NCBI GenBank assembly: GCA_947579605.1
Contig: OX388305.1
Coordinates: 32,749,542-32,813,541, forward strand
Origin: Athripsodes cinereus
Lineage: Eukaryota; Arthropoda; Insecta; Trichoptera; Leptoceridae
Reading direction: 5' to 3'
DNA: 64,000 nt
Both the position numbers and the translations under genes were made by a program. Shown piece by piece: positions 11,262 to 24,107 of this stretch. A model generated the notes under the pieces. That model was not told the origin of the DNA, made no database searches, and was given only the letters and a program-made list of their open reading frames with translations. Each line of letters begins with the position of its first letter. Within the stretch, counting starts at the first letter, position 1.

Positions 11262-11455
11262 GGTACATCGAAGGAGTTTAGTCAAAAGATTTCACACGGA
11301 GGTTTTGGCGGTTTGGCCGGCCAGCCCTTCAGGCTGCCCACAATGGCGCCTCCGGTGTGGAAAAGATTTGTTAAGTGTAGAATTTCGGATAAATGGAAGT
11401 CCCCAGACTTCTGCGGTATCCGGGTGGACGGTGGGTCCTTCAATGTATTTTACAT
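11262..11455 (+). repeat. LINE 3' UTR segment
   Basis: GATAAATGGAAGTCCCCAGA followed by CTTCTGCGGTATCC recurs at 45012-45045, in the same order relative to the UTR block at 10990/44740. The 160 bp between 11100 and 11262 has no counterpart and may be an insertion. Confidence 0.6.
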
Positions 11456-11567
11456 TAAATCATACAGTACATAAAAAAAATCACATATTACTCATTCAAA
11501 GTATCAACAAACTTCAAATTTAACAGCATCTATCCATCATTAATTATGATTATTTTTTATTTAACAC

Positions 11568-11665
11568 GTACACCCACACACCCACCCACACACACACCCA
11601 CATCCACCCACACATACATACACATATACCCACCCACACACACACACATACACACACACACATTT
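11568..11665 (+). repeat. CA-rich microsatellite
   Basis: Imperfect ACCCACACACCCACC/CACACATA repeat, about 100 bp. The open frame across it (PTHPPTHTPTSTHT) is an artefact of repeat periodicity. Confidence 0.85.
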
Positions 11666-11869
11666 AACAGCACCACATGTCTAATTAAGATAAATTTTTA
11701 TTTAACACACACGCACATTTACCTATATTTTATTGGAACATGTAGGTAAATTATTGTGTTATCGATGAGGTTGAAATATATTGTCCCAAAGAAATAGATC
11801 AGATTGATATTAAATAACCGTAAATTCATTTAAATAAACAACCGCATCGATAAACACGCAAACTGTCTT

Positions 11870-11945
11870 CTCTGTGCCAACAAAAAATTAAGACACCCAG
11901 GATAGGTGGGATACCTCACAGCTGAATTTAGGATATTAAACGCCT
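11870..11945 (-). repeat. Repeat family C fragment
   Basis: TGTGCCAACAAAAAATTAAG, CACCCAGGATAGGTGGGATA and CAGCTGAATTTAGGAT are diverged reverse-complement matches to family C (compare 7800-7880). Confidence 0.5.
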
Positions 11946-12734
11946 TTTTATCTTTAAAAAATATTTCCAATCTAAATTATTAACAAATAATATTTTATTC
12001 TATGATATTATACAGTTTTTGTCTATGGTTCGCTTAATGTAAAAACTTTATTTATGCCAACTTTCAGGAAAAATATAGTAAATTTAAAAGTAATCATTGA
12101 ATTTTTATTATTTTTTCAAGATAAAAACGTTTTTTTTTTATTTCTCACACCGCCTACACTGGAAATTTTCTTTCAATATTTTAAGCTATTCATGTTTGAA
12201 AATAAGAAAATATTGAACAAAAGTAGGTACCTACTTTTCCTTAAATAGGAAAAACAGAAGCACATTAAAAAAACGATTTTAAATTATAATAAGTTCGCTC
12301 CATGGAGATTTTTGTTGCTCTTATTCTTTTTCTTTTTATAAATAGGAATTCTTGTAGGAAAAATAATTAACCAACTGGAAATTTATTACGCACGTTAATC
12401 GCATGAACGAACATCAATTGAAAACAATGGAGTTATGGCTATCAATTATTTGGAGAATTTTACTCGAAAAATATTTTCAACTTTGATTTTCTTATTTGAA
12501 ATTTCAAATGAAATTTCACAATTACCATGAATGTAGATGACTTGGATTGCATCATTTAGTACCTACTTATTCGAAAGTTTTTGAATTCCTTCAATTGGTC
12601 ACCGAGGCTAGCAGCGATTGGCTGACTGATTAATTTCATGCGACTTCAAAGGCACTTTATCATAATTTGCTCGATTGCGAGCATATGTATGCATTCTTTA
12701 TGCAAATAAAACAATATGCGTTCTTAAATATGCG

Positions 12735-12862
12735 TTATTTAATATACGGAAATGGACCGGAATAACCCAGGTGGGAGAGCTGGTCCGAACAGCGCGGAAC
12801 AGGGAAGTATTCTCCAGAGTGATTGCCAATGTCAGGGGGGCCTGATAGGCACTAATAGATGA
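12735..12862 (+). pseudogene. LINE RT C-terminal fragment
   Basis: Encodes WTGITQVGELVRTARNREVF followed by SRVIANVRG, a motif seen at the very end of many insect LINE reverse transcriptases, then stops. About 40 codons only. Confidence 0.55.
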
Positions 12863-13864
12863 AGAAGAATGTAAAAGAAACAATATGATGCCCATATAAA
12901 AAAAGATTCTCAGAATTTTTGGTAGAGAAAGTGATATTCCTCTTCCTTGTTTATCCCGGGAGCTTTAGATGCGAATTAAAAAATGTATGTATGTAGTAGG
13001 TAAAAATAGACAAACCTACACATTAATATAGCACTCATGCAATGTGCATTTCGAAGATGTATGTAGATATATAGCAAAAAACTAGATAGGAAGAGAACAA
13101 AACATAGGTGTATGATAAAAAAGAAAAACATTCCTTTTTTGCACAGTAATATATCTACTAGGTTTATAATATTATACATATGAGAGAGAAACATATAATA
13201 TTTCCCCTTTTCTATTGCAAGTGGATATTATTTTCTAGTATACGTAGGTATACATTTATATTGTGGACACATTATACGTCATAGGTATGATAATATGTAG
13301 ACGACTGCCTATTTACGCCAAAACCAGGCATGCATAAAGTTTCAGATGTCTGCGTATAGTTTCCCATCTTGTCCTTCTTCAAAAGAGAGGAAAGAATGTA
13401 CAATGTACATGTTCATAATGACAACAATACATATTTTCTATATCTCATAAAGGTTAATGCACGAATATTCATACTCGTACACACGAAACAAGAGAGACTG
13501 TTCAACATCAACAACAAAATGTATAGATACCTATGTACATATAAAAATATTTGGCAATTATAACACCACTAAATGATATTTATTTATTCAAATTTACACG
13601 GCAATAAGCCAATAATTTGCAATATATAAAACCATACATAACAATGACATAACAATGTGTAAAATGATTTATGGTGTCGAAGATCAAACAGTAATCAGAG
13701 AATATTATTATAATAACAATATAGAATAATAATAAACAAGTAGCAGAAAAAAATAACATCATTATAAAATCAACAACATCACGAATTGTAAATTAATCAT
13801 TAATCAAATCGTAATGAAACGAAAATAATAAATTAATACGATAAAGCAATAATAGTTCAATAAT

Positions 13865-14080
13865 GTATTATCGTATTATCGTTGTTTTTAAATTTAAATT
13901 TACTTTGACTTTTTTAGAGAATTTTTACTTTTACTTTTTTTCCTCAAGACTGAGACATTTCTGGTAAGAGTGGAATCTTCGCTGGTCTACATGTTAAATG
14001 TATTAATTGTCAACATATTGTGTAACGACTGTTTGATTCTAAATATTGTAAAAATAAAAATAAAATAAATAAATGTGATG
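13865..14080 (+). repeat. Retroposon family E, 3' half
   Basis: TTTACTTTGACTTTTTTAGA, TCTGGTAAGAGTGGAATCTT, CGCTGGTCTACATGTTAAAT and an (AAATA)n tail. It matches the 3' half of the element nested in the Helitron at 27346-27816. Confidence 0.8.
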
Positions 14081-14294
14081 ATAGTAAAAAAAAAAACTAC
14101 TTATAAATAAAATCAACTGTTAATCATAATAATTCCAAGAACACCATAATTGGTAAAGGTCATATAATAATAGAAAAATCACAATTACTTCAGACAGACA
14201 GGTATTTAGGGTTAAGTAGTACTACGTTATTTTTAGGACATATTTTATTCAATGAATAACGCTTTTCCAAAACCATATTAACATCCGCCTTCTC

Positions 14295-14522
14295 AGAACA
14301 TCTGAGATGAAAGCCATACGTGCTATCGCGGGAAAAACTCTCAGAGATAAAATCAGAAATACTGAGGTTAGTAGGATATGCGACACAGAGGACATAGTGA
14401 GATGGAGTAGGAAGAGGAGACGATTCTGGAGAGACCGTGTGGACAGAATGGCTGAAAACAGGATCATCCACATAGCTGTAAAGAAAACACCAGCTGGCTC
14501 ACGTTCACGAAGAAGACCACCA
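14295..14522 (+). pseudogene. LINE RT C-terminal fragment, second family
   Basis: The frame from 14307 reads MKAIRAIAGKTLRDKIRNTE then FWRDRVDRMAENRIIHIAVK, ending at RRRPP with a stop. This is the post-RT region of a LINE related to, but distinct from, the family at 46720. No catalytic RT motif is present. Confidence 0.65.
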
Positions 14523-14892
14523 TAAAAATAGAAGGATAGCTAGTCCTCGGTGTCATAAGAGAGAACAATTTCCAAAGAAACAGATCAATGATCTACTATA
14601 CGAGGAAAAAGAAGAAGAAGTGTTTACATTCGCTGTATAAAAAATGCAATATTTTTGCTTTTCTTTACACTCTATGCCAATGCATCGAACAGCAGCAAAA
14701 CAGAGTGGAGAATACCATATCGGCTCCTATCTGTTCTTGGAACATGCTTCACTCTTATACGAGTATGAATCCATTGTCTCGTGCTATAATTATACACTGA
14801 TTGAATTAATTCATCTTAATTATAAACTTCTTTGACTGCTCGGTTCAATATTCGTTCAATACAGCCTTTAGCTTATTATAATAATAATAACA

Positions 14893-15715
14893 AAATATTT
14901 CGGATAGATGCAGAGCCTGTTATCGGGAGGGAGAGACATTAAGACATATTTTGTCTGGATGTTCTCTTCTTTCCGGAACAGACTATTTGAAAAGACATGA
15001 TCAGGTAGCAAAAATATTACATCAAAATTTAGCTTTGAAATTTAAATTAATTGAACAGGAATCAAAATTATCATACTATAATTATTGTCCAGTATCGGTA
15101 CTTGAAAACAATGACACTAAACTCTGCTGGGATCGACCAATTCAAACTGATCGAACTATTCTAACTAATCGACCAGATATTGTATTGGTTGATCGCAGAT
15201 GCCGTAAAACATACATCATAGACATCACTATACCGCACGATGAAAATTTGAATAAAGCTGAGCAAGATAAGATAATAAAATATCTTGATCTTGCTCATGA
15301 AATCAAAGATATGTGGAGAACACCTACCACAATCATCGTGCCTATAGTGTTGTCTGTGAATGGTTTAATACCTAAGAGTCTGTCAAACAATCTCAGAAAA
15401 CTGGGAGTAGATGGCAGGCTCAAATACAGCATGCAGAAGGCCGTACTTCTATCGTCCACCAGGATAGTAAGAAGGTTTTTGTCCCTGTAGCTCTGTAAGT
15501 GATCTCCCATGATTGTACTATTTCATAGAACATCATGGAAGAATCAACTCGAATAATGTTTGGGTTCTACATTTGAATATACCTAAATTTATTTTAATAT
15601 TTTATGGTTTTTGTTATTTAATGTTTTATTTAAATTTTATTGTTAATCTTATATTGTGTTCAAATGTAGAATCTAATATTGTTTTGTTTAATAAATGAGA
15701 TATGAGATAATAATA
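14893..15715 (+). pseudogene. R2-type LINE C-terminus (zinc knuckle + restriction-like endonuclease) and 3' UTR
   Basis: The frame is open from about 14893 to the TAG at 15488-15490. Near its start is a CCHC knuckle (C-x2-C-x8-H-x4-C, CRACYREGETLRHILSGC). Further on, NRPDIVLVDRRCRKTYIID gives R-PD-x14-D, the catalytic signature of the restriction-like endonuclease of R2/Dong-type LINEs, followed by MWRTPTTIIVPIVLSVNGLI. A 225-bp 3' UTR ends in an (ATA)n tail at 15705-15720. The RT domain is missing, so it is a 5'-truncated copy, yet its 198 codons carry no stop or frameshift. Domestication is possible but the A+T-repeat tail argues for a simple insertion. Confidence 0.8.
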
Positions 15716-15719
15716 ATAA

Positions 15720-15835
15720 TAAGAACACTTTATTGATCGGAAAAAAAAAATCATGAGCAACTGGCGAGCTTATTGCTTGGAGGCAATATCTTCCAGCTAA
15801 CCAAATAAACCAGACTGCATAGTGACCACATTATT
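15720..15835 (-). repeat. LINE 3' end fragment
   Basis: ACTTTATTGATCGG start, then GGCAATATCTTCCAGCTAAC. Related in the last part to 22750-22800 (minus) and, in opposite orientation, to 22265-22300. Confidence 0.45.
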
Positions 15836-18800
15836 AGTCCGTTCTTTACTGTAAAACAATCTTCGTTATAATTTCTATTAAAACTTACAAACCTACTTTT
15901 TAATCTCTAGTCACACTGTATTCTTTTTACTGGAAATTTTTATCAGTCCATGTCCTATGATATCTTCAAACGCATCCTTTGTCCTGCCATAGTCTCTATT
16001 ATAGGATTCTTGATATTTAATAGCTAACCTCTTTTTTCACTTTATACTGCCCAATACTGTGGTCTTAGTGTTACTTTTGTACTTGGAAACTTCAATGCCC
16101 ACTTTTGCTTTTTTTCGAAGCGTTTCATTTTTCGTTCGTTTCTTGAGTCTATGGTCAACGTTTTCATTATAAAGTAATTTGTTTATTTTGGAGATAAAAA
16201 ATGTATAAAGCTTATTTTATTCTGACTAAAATTGTGAGTTAAGTAATATTATCGTGAAAATGAAAATATTTCTATACTTAAAGATTCTGCTTACTATATT
16301 TGTGAATCTAAATACGAGTAATGGTTGAAATGCGCGGTTTCCATAAATTCTCAATACTTAATGTATTCGGATGAGAAATCGTTTTTCGATTTTCTTACTC
16401 TCCGATTACTGGAAAAAAACGTAAGTAAATGTTTTGAACATTTGGAAGCACGTTTTTATTATTGAGAAAAATAATGCTTTTCGTGATTGATAATGTGCAA
16501 GATTTAATATAAATTTAAATTAGAATCTTTGAACCGTAATCGATATTAAATTTTTGGGGTATGTTAACATTCCGCCATGATTGGTTTTTTCAAATATAAT
16601 GAGATATTGTACGTACTTGCTTCTTATCCAGAAAAATAGTATAATATTGGTTTTCAAAAAAAAATGTTAAACGTTTGTAAAGCAAATAAATATTTTATTC
16701 ATTAGAGTCTAGCAAGAAACAAATCTGTGTTTTTGATTCTATTTACCTCAAATGATTTTATAAATGATAGAATGTAAAGAATACGGTCAAGTAGTTTTTT
16801 TTAAAATAAAGAGAAATATCGATTTCCAGTTCCATAAATCAAAAAGTCGAAATGTCTTATATTCGAGCCAGTATCCCCTATTCTATTTCATTTATAGTGT
16901 GCACTAACTAGAATAGGACTTCTTCAATTTTACCAATTGCACATTGGTATTCTATAGATTCTAAAATATCATAATATTAAAAACAAATTTTAGTTCAAGT
17001 GCCCTTAATTATTAAATTTAGGAACGCTCTAATCTTAATTTGAATCAATATAGACTAGGGGGTATTATGCTTTACAAAAACGACACAAAGTGAAATAAAC
17101 TATATAATAATCACACTATTAGAAGCGTTTTGTTGTCATTGTTCCGTTCAATAGTAAACAGTCCGAAATATTAATTTGTGGAATTGAAAAAAGGTATACA
17201 TATTTTATCATTAACTTATTAATTAGCGAGCAGAAAAAAAATGTTTTCATGCAATGTAATATTATCCCGAAAGCTCTGTTTTATTAATACTCCTCTGCCA
17301 AAGTTCATGTTGATGGATCGTATGCAAATATTTCGAAGGTAGCTTGTTTATATTAAATTCATTTAATGTTCAACATGTTTACGAACATTTTTGATTGTTT
17401 ATTATTACAAACAATGCATGTTTTTACATGTCGGTTATATTTGTTTAATTGTAATGGGTGAACAACGACCCATATTTGACTAAAATGTTTTATGAGAAAT
17501 ACTAATTGTTGTAGCTGTTATGAAGTTATAATAATATTTGTATTAGAGAGGTACATCCTTTTCAAGACTCATGTCGTATGTAGATATCTTAGAGTATTGT
17601 CTTCAGTGCCAGATGTCACCGACTTCCTTCCATCGTAATTGTACGGTTCAAGAATTCGGATAGTAGGTAGGTACGATACACCAGTGGAGAATTATTTCAT
17701 TATATTTTGTACTTATACGTATACCTATGACAAACTTGAAGGTAAATTTAAAATTGTGATATTACTTAAGTACAATAATGCTTAAATATTATCATAATGA
17801 ATGAAGATAATTCATGAATTGTAGAGAATTATTGTTATTATTCTTTACTTCATACAGATTTTTCTTACGTATCAATGCTTGTCCGTTATACCTTGTTATG
17901 TTTTAATTTATTTATTATGTCGTTGACAATGTCCTTTAAGATGAATTTAATAATTTAAGATGATTACACCTTATTTTGTAAAAGGAAATGGAATAAAGTT
18001 ACTGCAGCTTTTTTATTTTTGAAACTTGTGGGTACAAACAGTACCAAATTTTTTTACAGGAAAACCAACATCGTTCCTTATTTGGCGGTCAATATCATAT
18101 TTTGAAACTCGAATCCATGACCGTAACCAAAACAATATTGAACTCAGACATTATCATACATTTATTTCAGTATGGTTATGAACAAAAATAAAATCCAATG
18201 AAAAAAGATCAAATGTACATTTCAAACTAAATTAAAATCTTACTTGTACAGTCTTTGCTGCTGCCTTTCATAGATTCTACTGATGCAGTGTTGCTCGATA
18301 TCAACAAAGACCTGCAAACAAACTTGAGAGACTTCAGATTATGGCATACTTTTAGTGATGTGTAAAAAAATAACTAGATATTAATTTTCACGTGGTGCAA
18401 CAGATTTAGCAGAAAACTGTTATCCCGAGAATTTCATCCCCAACTGGTTCTCGCAATTTTTTCCATTCGGGGTTCAGTAACAAAATTGAGAAAGTGCTCA
18501 TTATCAGGAAGAAATTACAATACTAATGAATTCACTGACTGAACTGATATCAATGCATTCTATATAACATACTTTTCTCTTTTAATAACCGGGTTGGTTG
18601 AATAATATCACAATTTAGCTATGACTTGCTCTGTGCACATTGAAATTTTTTGTTTTTTATTTTTTTTTTATTTATTTATTGTAAAAAGAAACATTGAACA
18701 GCATTACAGCAAAAAAAAAACCTTTTCGCTGTCATTGTACGTAAACATGTAGAATTTATGTACATGTTTCACTTAAATGATAATTTTTCTATACTTTGTA

Positions 18801-19344
18801 CCTATTATTACGATATTATTACCAATGTGTAATGAAGCGTAAAACAAAACAAGTAATAAATATTTCAAAGGGTTCAGTTGCCTTCTATAGAACACCATAA
18901 AAATAACAATGAAAGGAGAGAGCGATTAGAATTAAAATATATTTCATAGGGGAAATAATGTTTTTAGAGAATATTGCGAAAATAATATTATTCTTATGTA
19001 ATAATAACAAATAATTATGATATTTGTAATAGTATGGTTGAAGAGCCAAAGAAAGTTAATTAAATAGTAAATAAGATATCTCGCAATAGTTACGAGCCAA
19101 GATAGGAGCGCTATTGGAGAACAATAAGAAGGAAAGTCATTCAATTAAACTATATGGCCTTTCTACGACCCTCTTGCCTCCGTTTAGATACTATTAGTAT
19201 TAACAAACCATTCACTCCTGATTCATCGCAATAACCTTCAAACAACATAATATTTTTATGACACATACTATAGAGGCATAGTTTTATCGTCAATAAACTA
19301 AAAGATTTAAACTCTTTTTTTCGAGGTAAAATATTACAATCACA

Positions 19345-19790
19345 TCATCATCATTATCGCCCTCAACGCTCCTCGCGGGAGCACAGGATGGAAACCAGCC
19401 TCCTCCATTTAGAGCGTTTCTGTGTCAATCGCGTCACCTCCTCCCATGACATTCCCTGCGCTCTGATGTCATTATCATAGGAACGGTGTACACTGAGAAA
19501 AATACTCAAAACGAATCATTGGTACGGTACTATCAGATTAGGACCAGAGATCGTACAAACGATTCATTGGTATAAATCTATAATATTAACTCTTCGCAAA
19601 CAAATCATTGGTAAATTTACCAACAACTTGTTTGCGAAGAGTTAATATTATAGATTCGTACTAATGAATCGTTTGTACGATCTCTGGTCCTAATCTGATA
19701 GTACGTACCAATGATTCGTTGTGAAATTTCGTTAGTATTTTTCTCAGTGTATGGTTGAAAGATAGACGCCGAGCCGACGGAGCATAATTT
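19345..19790 (-). pseudogene. LINE RT C-terminal fragment split by a MITE
   Basis: Minus-strand coding text equivalent to EWRRLVSGLCSREER (seen in + orientation at 58650-58706), running from about 19345 to 19490 and resuming after the inserted hairpin at 19752. Related copies: 52320-52600 (minus) and 58150-58710 (+). Confidence 0.7.
19491..19749. mobile_element. Palindromic MITE with TA duplication
   Basis: Ends CACTGAGAAAAATACT at 19491 and its mirror image at 19734-19749, flanked by TA on both sides (19489-19490 and 19750-19751). Most of the 259 bp is one hairpin: the CTATAATATTAACTCTTCGC arm pairs with GCGAAGAGTTAATATTATAG. TA duplication suggests mobilisation by a Tc1/mariner-type transposase. 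Confidence 0.85.
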
Positions 19791-22048
19791 ACCCACAATT
19801 TTCTATAATAAAAAAGTGCAAAAATTCTGAATACTAATAAATTGTATGTATACCTATATGACAAATATAATCTAACCAATTGTTCTTGTATTGATGCATT
19901 GTTTCCTTCTTAGCCTAAAAACTACCTTAGTAGTTATATCTATACAAGTGTCTTGAAGATTGGTAAAACAAGATTAAAAATCCAAGATCTTTCGATTGAC
20001 ATTATGAGACTCTTACATCAAACAAAAAAGTTGGAATTGTAAAATGTTAATTTTTATCCTGCGTTTCTAACGGAAACATTTATAGTGATTTAGGTAGAAT
20101 AGTTCAATATGTAGTTTAATTTATTATTCATTCCTTGGTGTAATAATATTCCCCGTAATGTTTTCTATTAATAATAATATACTGCCATGAAAGGTGAAAC
20201 GGGTTAAAGGGAAATAACACAAACCTCCTGTAACATTTCTCTTAAGTTTTAATTAATGTGCCACGAATCCGTAAATATTTCATCGTTGCCCATTAATCCT
20301 CACTTCACTAGAGTTGTTGACAAAATACTAGAGATAAAATTTCCAAAGTTACCACACCTTGTGATTCTACTTACCTACGTGCATAAATATTTGTCGTAAA
20401 ATCGCGATACCAATCCAGAAGTTTACCAAAGTCGTTGTAAGTATTATATACACTGTATCTGAGCTTTGCTATCCGTCTGTACCTGAGATGTTGAATGTTA
20501 ATTGTGTAAATTTTATCTATGGAATTGTCGTGGTTTAGAAAAGAAAACGTCAAATAAGGTGAGATTGTATTTTCTAAGTCACACAATGGTTGATTGAATT
20601 AATAACACCAATAATTGAATACTATGATAATTGTTAAACAATATTCTTTTAATAATTTATAAATAATTAGAGCACTGTTATATTTTCACTTTAATGTTTT
20701 AATTATTTATAAATTATTGAATATGAATTTTCACAGTGTGAACACAAACAACCTTTAACAATTAATATTCTTTTATTTAATAATAAAGTGTTTATAACTT
20801 CCAATGTTAGTTATATATCGGAGAATGTTTAATTAAATAAATATTTCTATGAAAACTCTGTATCATTAAAAAACATTTACCTTGATCACTCGAAAACAAA
20901 TATATGACCATTGAAGTTAGAAAATAATAAAATATTTAGCTCTGCATATTTCGATGTTTTGTAAAATAGGCACTGGGAAGAAGTGATAATAATTTGAGAA
21001 TTTCGTTTTGTGCTATGAAATCTTTACTGTGACACTTAATGGCAACGAGATTGCAGGTTCTTTATATATATTAAGATTTTGCTTTTATTTTTGTAGTTTT
21101 AATGCTCGACAATTTGATCTTGGGAATCCATTAATTTTGACATTTAGAATCGATTTTTAAGTGAGTCAATATAGCTACTCGTGAAAAGCAAAGATTTCTG
21201 TTTCAAATGACATTTTAACAATTGGGTTATAAAATTATAAATCGCGTCGTGTTATTTTTTTTGGATAAAACGTGATTTACATACATATGTACTATATATT
21301 TTCGTTTATTATTCAATAAATTCATACATTTCATGCGAGCACCGATAAATTTGTTGAACGATCATAATTCCATATTAATGGATTCGATGTAGGGACGCGG
21401 GTAGATACCTACCTCAGTGTATTGCAAATATATTATTAATGAACAATCCATGCATGAGTGGTCACTGGGTGATAAAAAGATAATTACCTACCTGTCTTGG
21501 TTCGGCACAAACAATGAATGATATTGTATAATAATTATATTGTTGTTTATCTTTCCATACCACTTTCCATAATAATAATTGTTTTTCATATCGTAACTTT
21601 TTGAACTTGTTCATTATTTATACTGGATTTAATATATACCTAGGAAGAGGTACGGTTATAGACATAATACAGTGAGCTTTTTTTATCGTAAAATAATTAA
21701 ATTTATTGATATGGCATAATTTTCTTTATAGCAATATGATCAACAAAACATACATTATGTGGCTTATACAATTATATTCGTTTTTTTCTAGCCATCCTGA
21801 GAGTTATTACGCTGCGGTATTTGATATAAATATGTATTTAGGTTTTACGAATATTATGTTAAATGTTTAGCATTTGTTATCTCGAAGAAAAAAGCCAAAA
21901 AAAGTTTTGCGATCTGCCTAGAGCTTTTTATACAGAACAATGAAAATGAACGCAGAAGTATGTCGTATTTTTTATCAATATTTTGAAAATAACGTTTAGC
22001 TTTTAAATATTCTATATTTTCAAGTGTAACGTTTGTGGAAATGCATTA

Positions 22049-22174
22049 TAAAAGATAATATTTAAATTAAATCAAACACTGTTTCATTTCACTATGAGAA
22101 TAGTGGAATGTGGAATAGTGGAATCTCATAGTGGAATGAAACAGTGTTTGATTTAATTTAAATATTATCTTTTA
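22049..22174. repeat. Perfect-looking hairpin, 51-bp arms
   Basis: TAAAAGATAATATTTAAATT... at 22049-22099 pairs with 22124-22174 with about one mismatch. The 24-base loop repeats ATAGTGGAATG, a motif of the arm itself. No flanking target duplication seen. Confidence 0.75.
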
Positions 22175-22259
22175 TTTAGCTTTTAAATGATACGTTTGAA
22201 TGAAAATCGATTATATTACACAAAAGGATTACATTAAAGTTAGATACAATCAATATAAA

Positions 22260-22415
22260 GAATACAGTATTGGGTTAGTTGGAAGATATCGCGTCTCTGC
22301 CATGAACTCGCACATTGTGCAAAATATTTGTTTATACCATGTTGTAGTCTAACCTGTCTCTTACCTTTTATTACAAATAATAATAATAATAATAATTAAT
22401 AATTATTATTAGGTT
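22260..22415 (+). repeat. LINE 3' end with (AAT)n tail
   Basis: TTGGGTTAGTTGGAAGATAT followed by CGCGTCTCTGCCATGAACTC, ending in an (AAT)n run at 22374-22398. The first block recurs reversed at 22760-22790 and at 15760-15800. Confidence 0.55.
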
Positions 22416-22474
22416 AATTTGTACATTAAAATTCAAAAATCTATTATAATAAACACTTGTAATATTGTAAAAAG

Positions 22475-22680
22475 GTTTCTGAACACAGATATTTCAGGCA
22501 CAATGCTGGTATTTTGATCCCGCGTTTTGAGCCTAATCCTTTGATATCCTGTATATCTGGATAGGTGAATTTTTCCCGGCATTAGACTGTTAAGTTTTTG
22601 TGTGATCATGACTGATCATATGGAGACTTATCTGGTTGTATAATGCTGAGAAGTGTGGATGGCAATTCTGCCGCCGCGTA
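22475..22680 (+). repeat. Dispersed repeat family D
   Basis: TTTCTGAACACAGATATTTC through GGATGGCAATTCTGCCGCCG. A reverse-strand copy occupies 53125-53510 and is interrupted there by a LINE tail, which lets the empty site be read from this copy. Confidence 0.75.
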
Positions 22681-22729
22681 ATATTGCACAAAAAAACAAC
22701 ATATGAAAATATTCAATTTAACTATACAA

Positions 22730-22800
22730 AAAAATTGTGCGATGGGCGAGTTTATCGCAGAAGCGCGATATCTTCCAACTAACCCATAAATACAAATCTA
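22730..22800 (-). repeat. LINE 3' end scrap
   Basis: GCGCGATATCTTCCAACTAA followed by CCCATAAATAC is the reverse complement of 22262-22290. Confidence 0.5.
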
Positions 22801-22843
22801 TCGACCAGATCGTCAACGAGTATCTAGAACAATACAACATCAG

Positions 22844-23033
22844 TAGGCCTAGTCAAAACACATTTAAACGTTACGTTTTCGTTCAAATGTAGATGACGTT
22901 GCGAGAACGTGTCAATTTTCGTAGCTACTTGTGTATTTTAGCTACGAAAATTTACACGTTCTCGCAACGTCGTCTACATTCGAACGAAAACGAAACGAAA
23001 ACGTGACGCCTTAATGTATTTTGACTAGGCCTA
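22844..23033. mobile_element. Palindromic MITE, family P (copy 1)
   Basis: Starts TAGGCCTAGTCAAAACACAT and ends with its mirror image. The arms meet around GTAGCTACTTGTGTATTTTAGCTAC. CAG flanks both ends (22841-22843, 23034-23036), so the target duplication is either CAG or the TA within. The same family is at 34749-34951. Confidence 0.8.
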
Positions 23034-23582
23034 CAGTAGATATTATCTTCCCTAACAAAATTATAATGAAGATATTCTTTTTTATTGAAAAAATATAATT
23101 CGTATGAATCCATTTGTATTATATTATAATTGCTAATTCAAAATCATAATAAATATTATTCAACAATATTTGGTAACAAAATACACCCATCAAGACACAG
23201 AAGGTATGCTGAACAAACGTAAAAAAAATATTTTCCTTGGAAGTACTTAAAAGGTTCATATTTTCTCGGTATACCTAAAGCAAACAATGAAGATATATCA
23301 ATTCCTAATTAGTACCATAATTTCATTGAATATATTATTACATGGTTTACAAAGAGAAATATGTTCGGATTAATCGAATGCGGTAATAAATTTTGATTCA
23401 ATCCCTTTATATTATTTGCTTTGGTGTAATAAACTTTATTGTCCTTTATCCTACCAAATTATTTCAATACATGATCACGTATTCAATTGGATGAGCACAA
23501 TTTATTTATATAAATCTTTTTATAAAATAAACTCTTTTTCGTGCTATCATAATAATGTTTCTAATATTATAATGAAAATTTT

Positions 23583-23920
23583 AATCACATTTTGAACCAC
23601 TCTAGATCATTCCAACTGATCACACTCACCGATAGTCAACCTATTTGAATAGGTATTAACTAGATAGGTATGTTGTATATGATACACATACTTATGTGAA
23701 CTTCCTTAAGGAGTGCACGACACAGAGTACTCTTAACATCCAAGCCTTGAGTCGATTCAGTAGTGTCGAAACTCTGTGTCGTGCACTCCTTAAGGAAGTT
23801 CACATAAGTATGTGTATCATATACGTTATACCTACCTAGTTAATACCTATTCAAAAAGGTTGACTATCGGTGAGTGTGATCAGTTGGTATAATTAATCTA
23901 TAGTGGTTCAAAATATGATT
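23583..23920. mobile_element. 338-bp foldback element upstream of neuroligin exon
   Basis: AATCACATTTTGAACCAC at 23583-23601 mirrors GTGGTTCAAAATATGATT at 23903-23920, and complementarity continues through GATCACACTCACCGATAGTC and GTGAACTTCCTTAAGGAGTG almost to the centre near 23745. It ends 187 bp before the exon at 24108. A single arm is also found at 7995-8122, so the arm is a dispersed repeat. Confidence 0.82.
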
Positions 23921-24107
23921 GACATCTACACTTTTAGTAAGTAAAATCTAGTTCCCGACATCCAATTGTGTCAAAAAATTCATAACATAAATTTTAATAT
24001 TGTAATTTTTAAATCTTCTTGATGTAAGTGCTTCCATCTATATATACATAAATATACCTATTTATTGTTTTACAACGTAAGTTAATTTGTTATTGTGATT
24101 GTTTCAG

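Larger units (their letters stand above)
1..24107. other. Upstream intron or intergenic DNA, repeat-rich
   Basis: No host coding exon could be supported here. A splice acceptor at 24107 implies at least one exon further upstream, either unseen in this interval or outside the window. Stretches over 300 bases with nothing recognisable: 1-499, 626-1566, 2292-3478, 4646-5155, 6619-7239, 8451-9548, 9738-10290, 11946-12734, 12863-13864, 15836-19344 (the longest, about 3.5 kb) and 19790-22048. The last contains only a short AT-rich inverted repeat near 20655-20735. Confidence 0.6.

Noticed and set aside
11546..11749. Small His/Thr/Pro-rich protein
   Set aside because: It is the translation of a CA-rich microsatellite.
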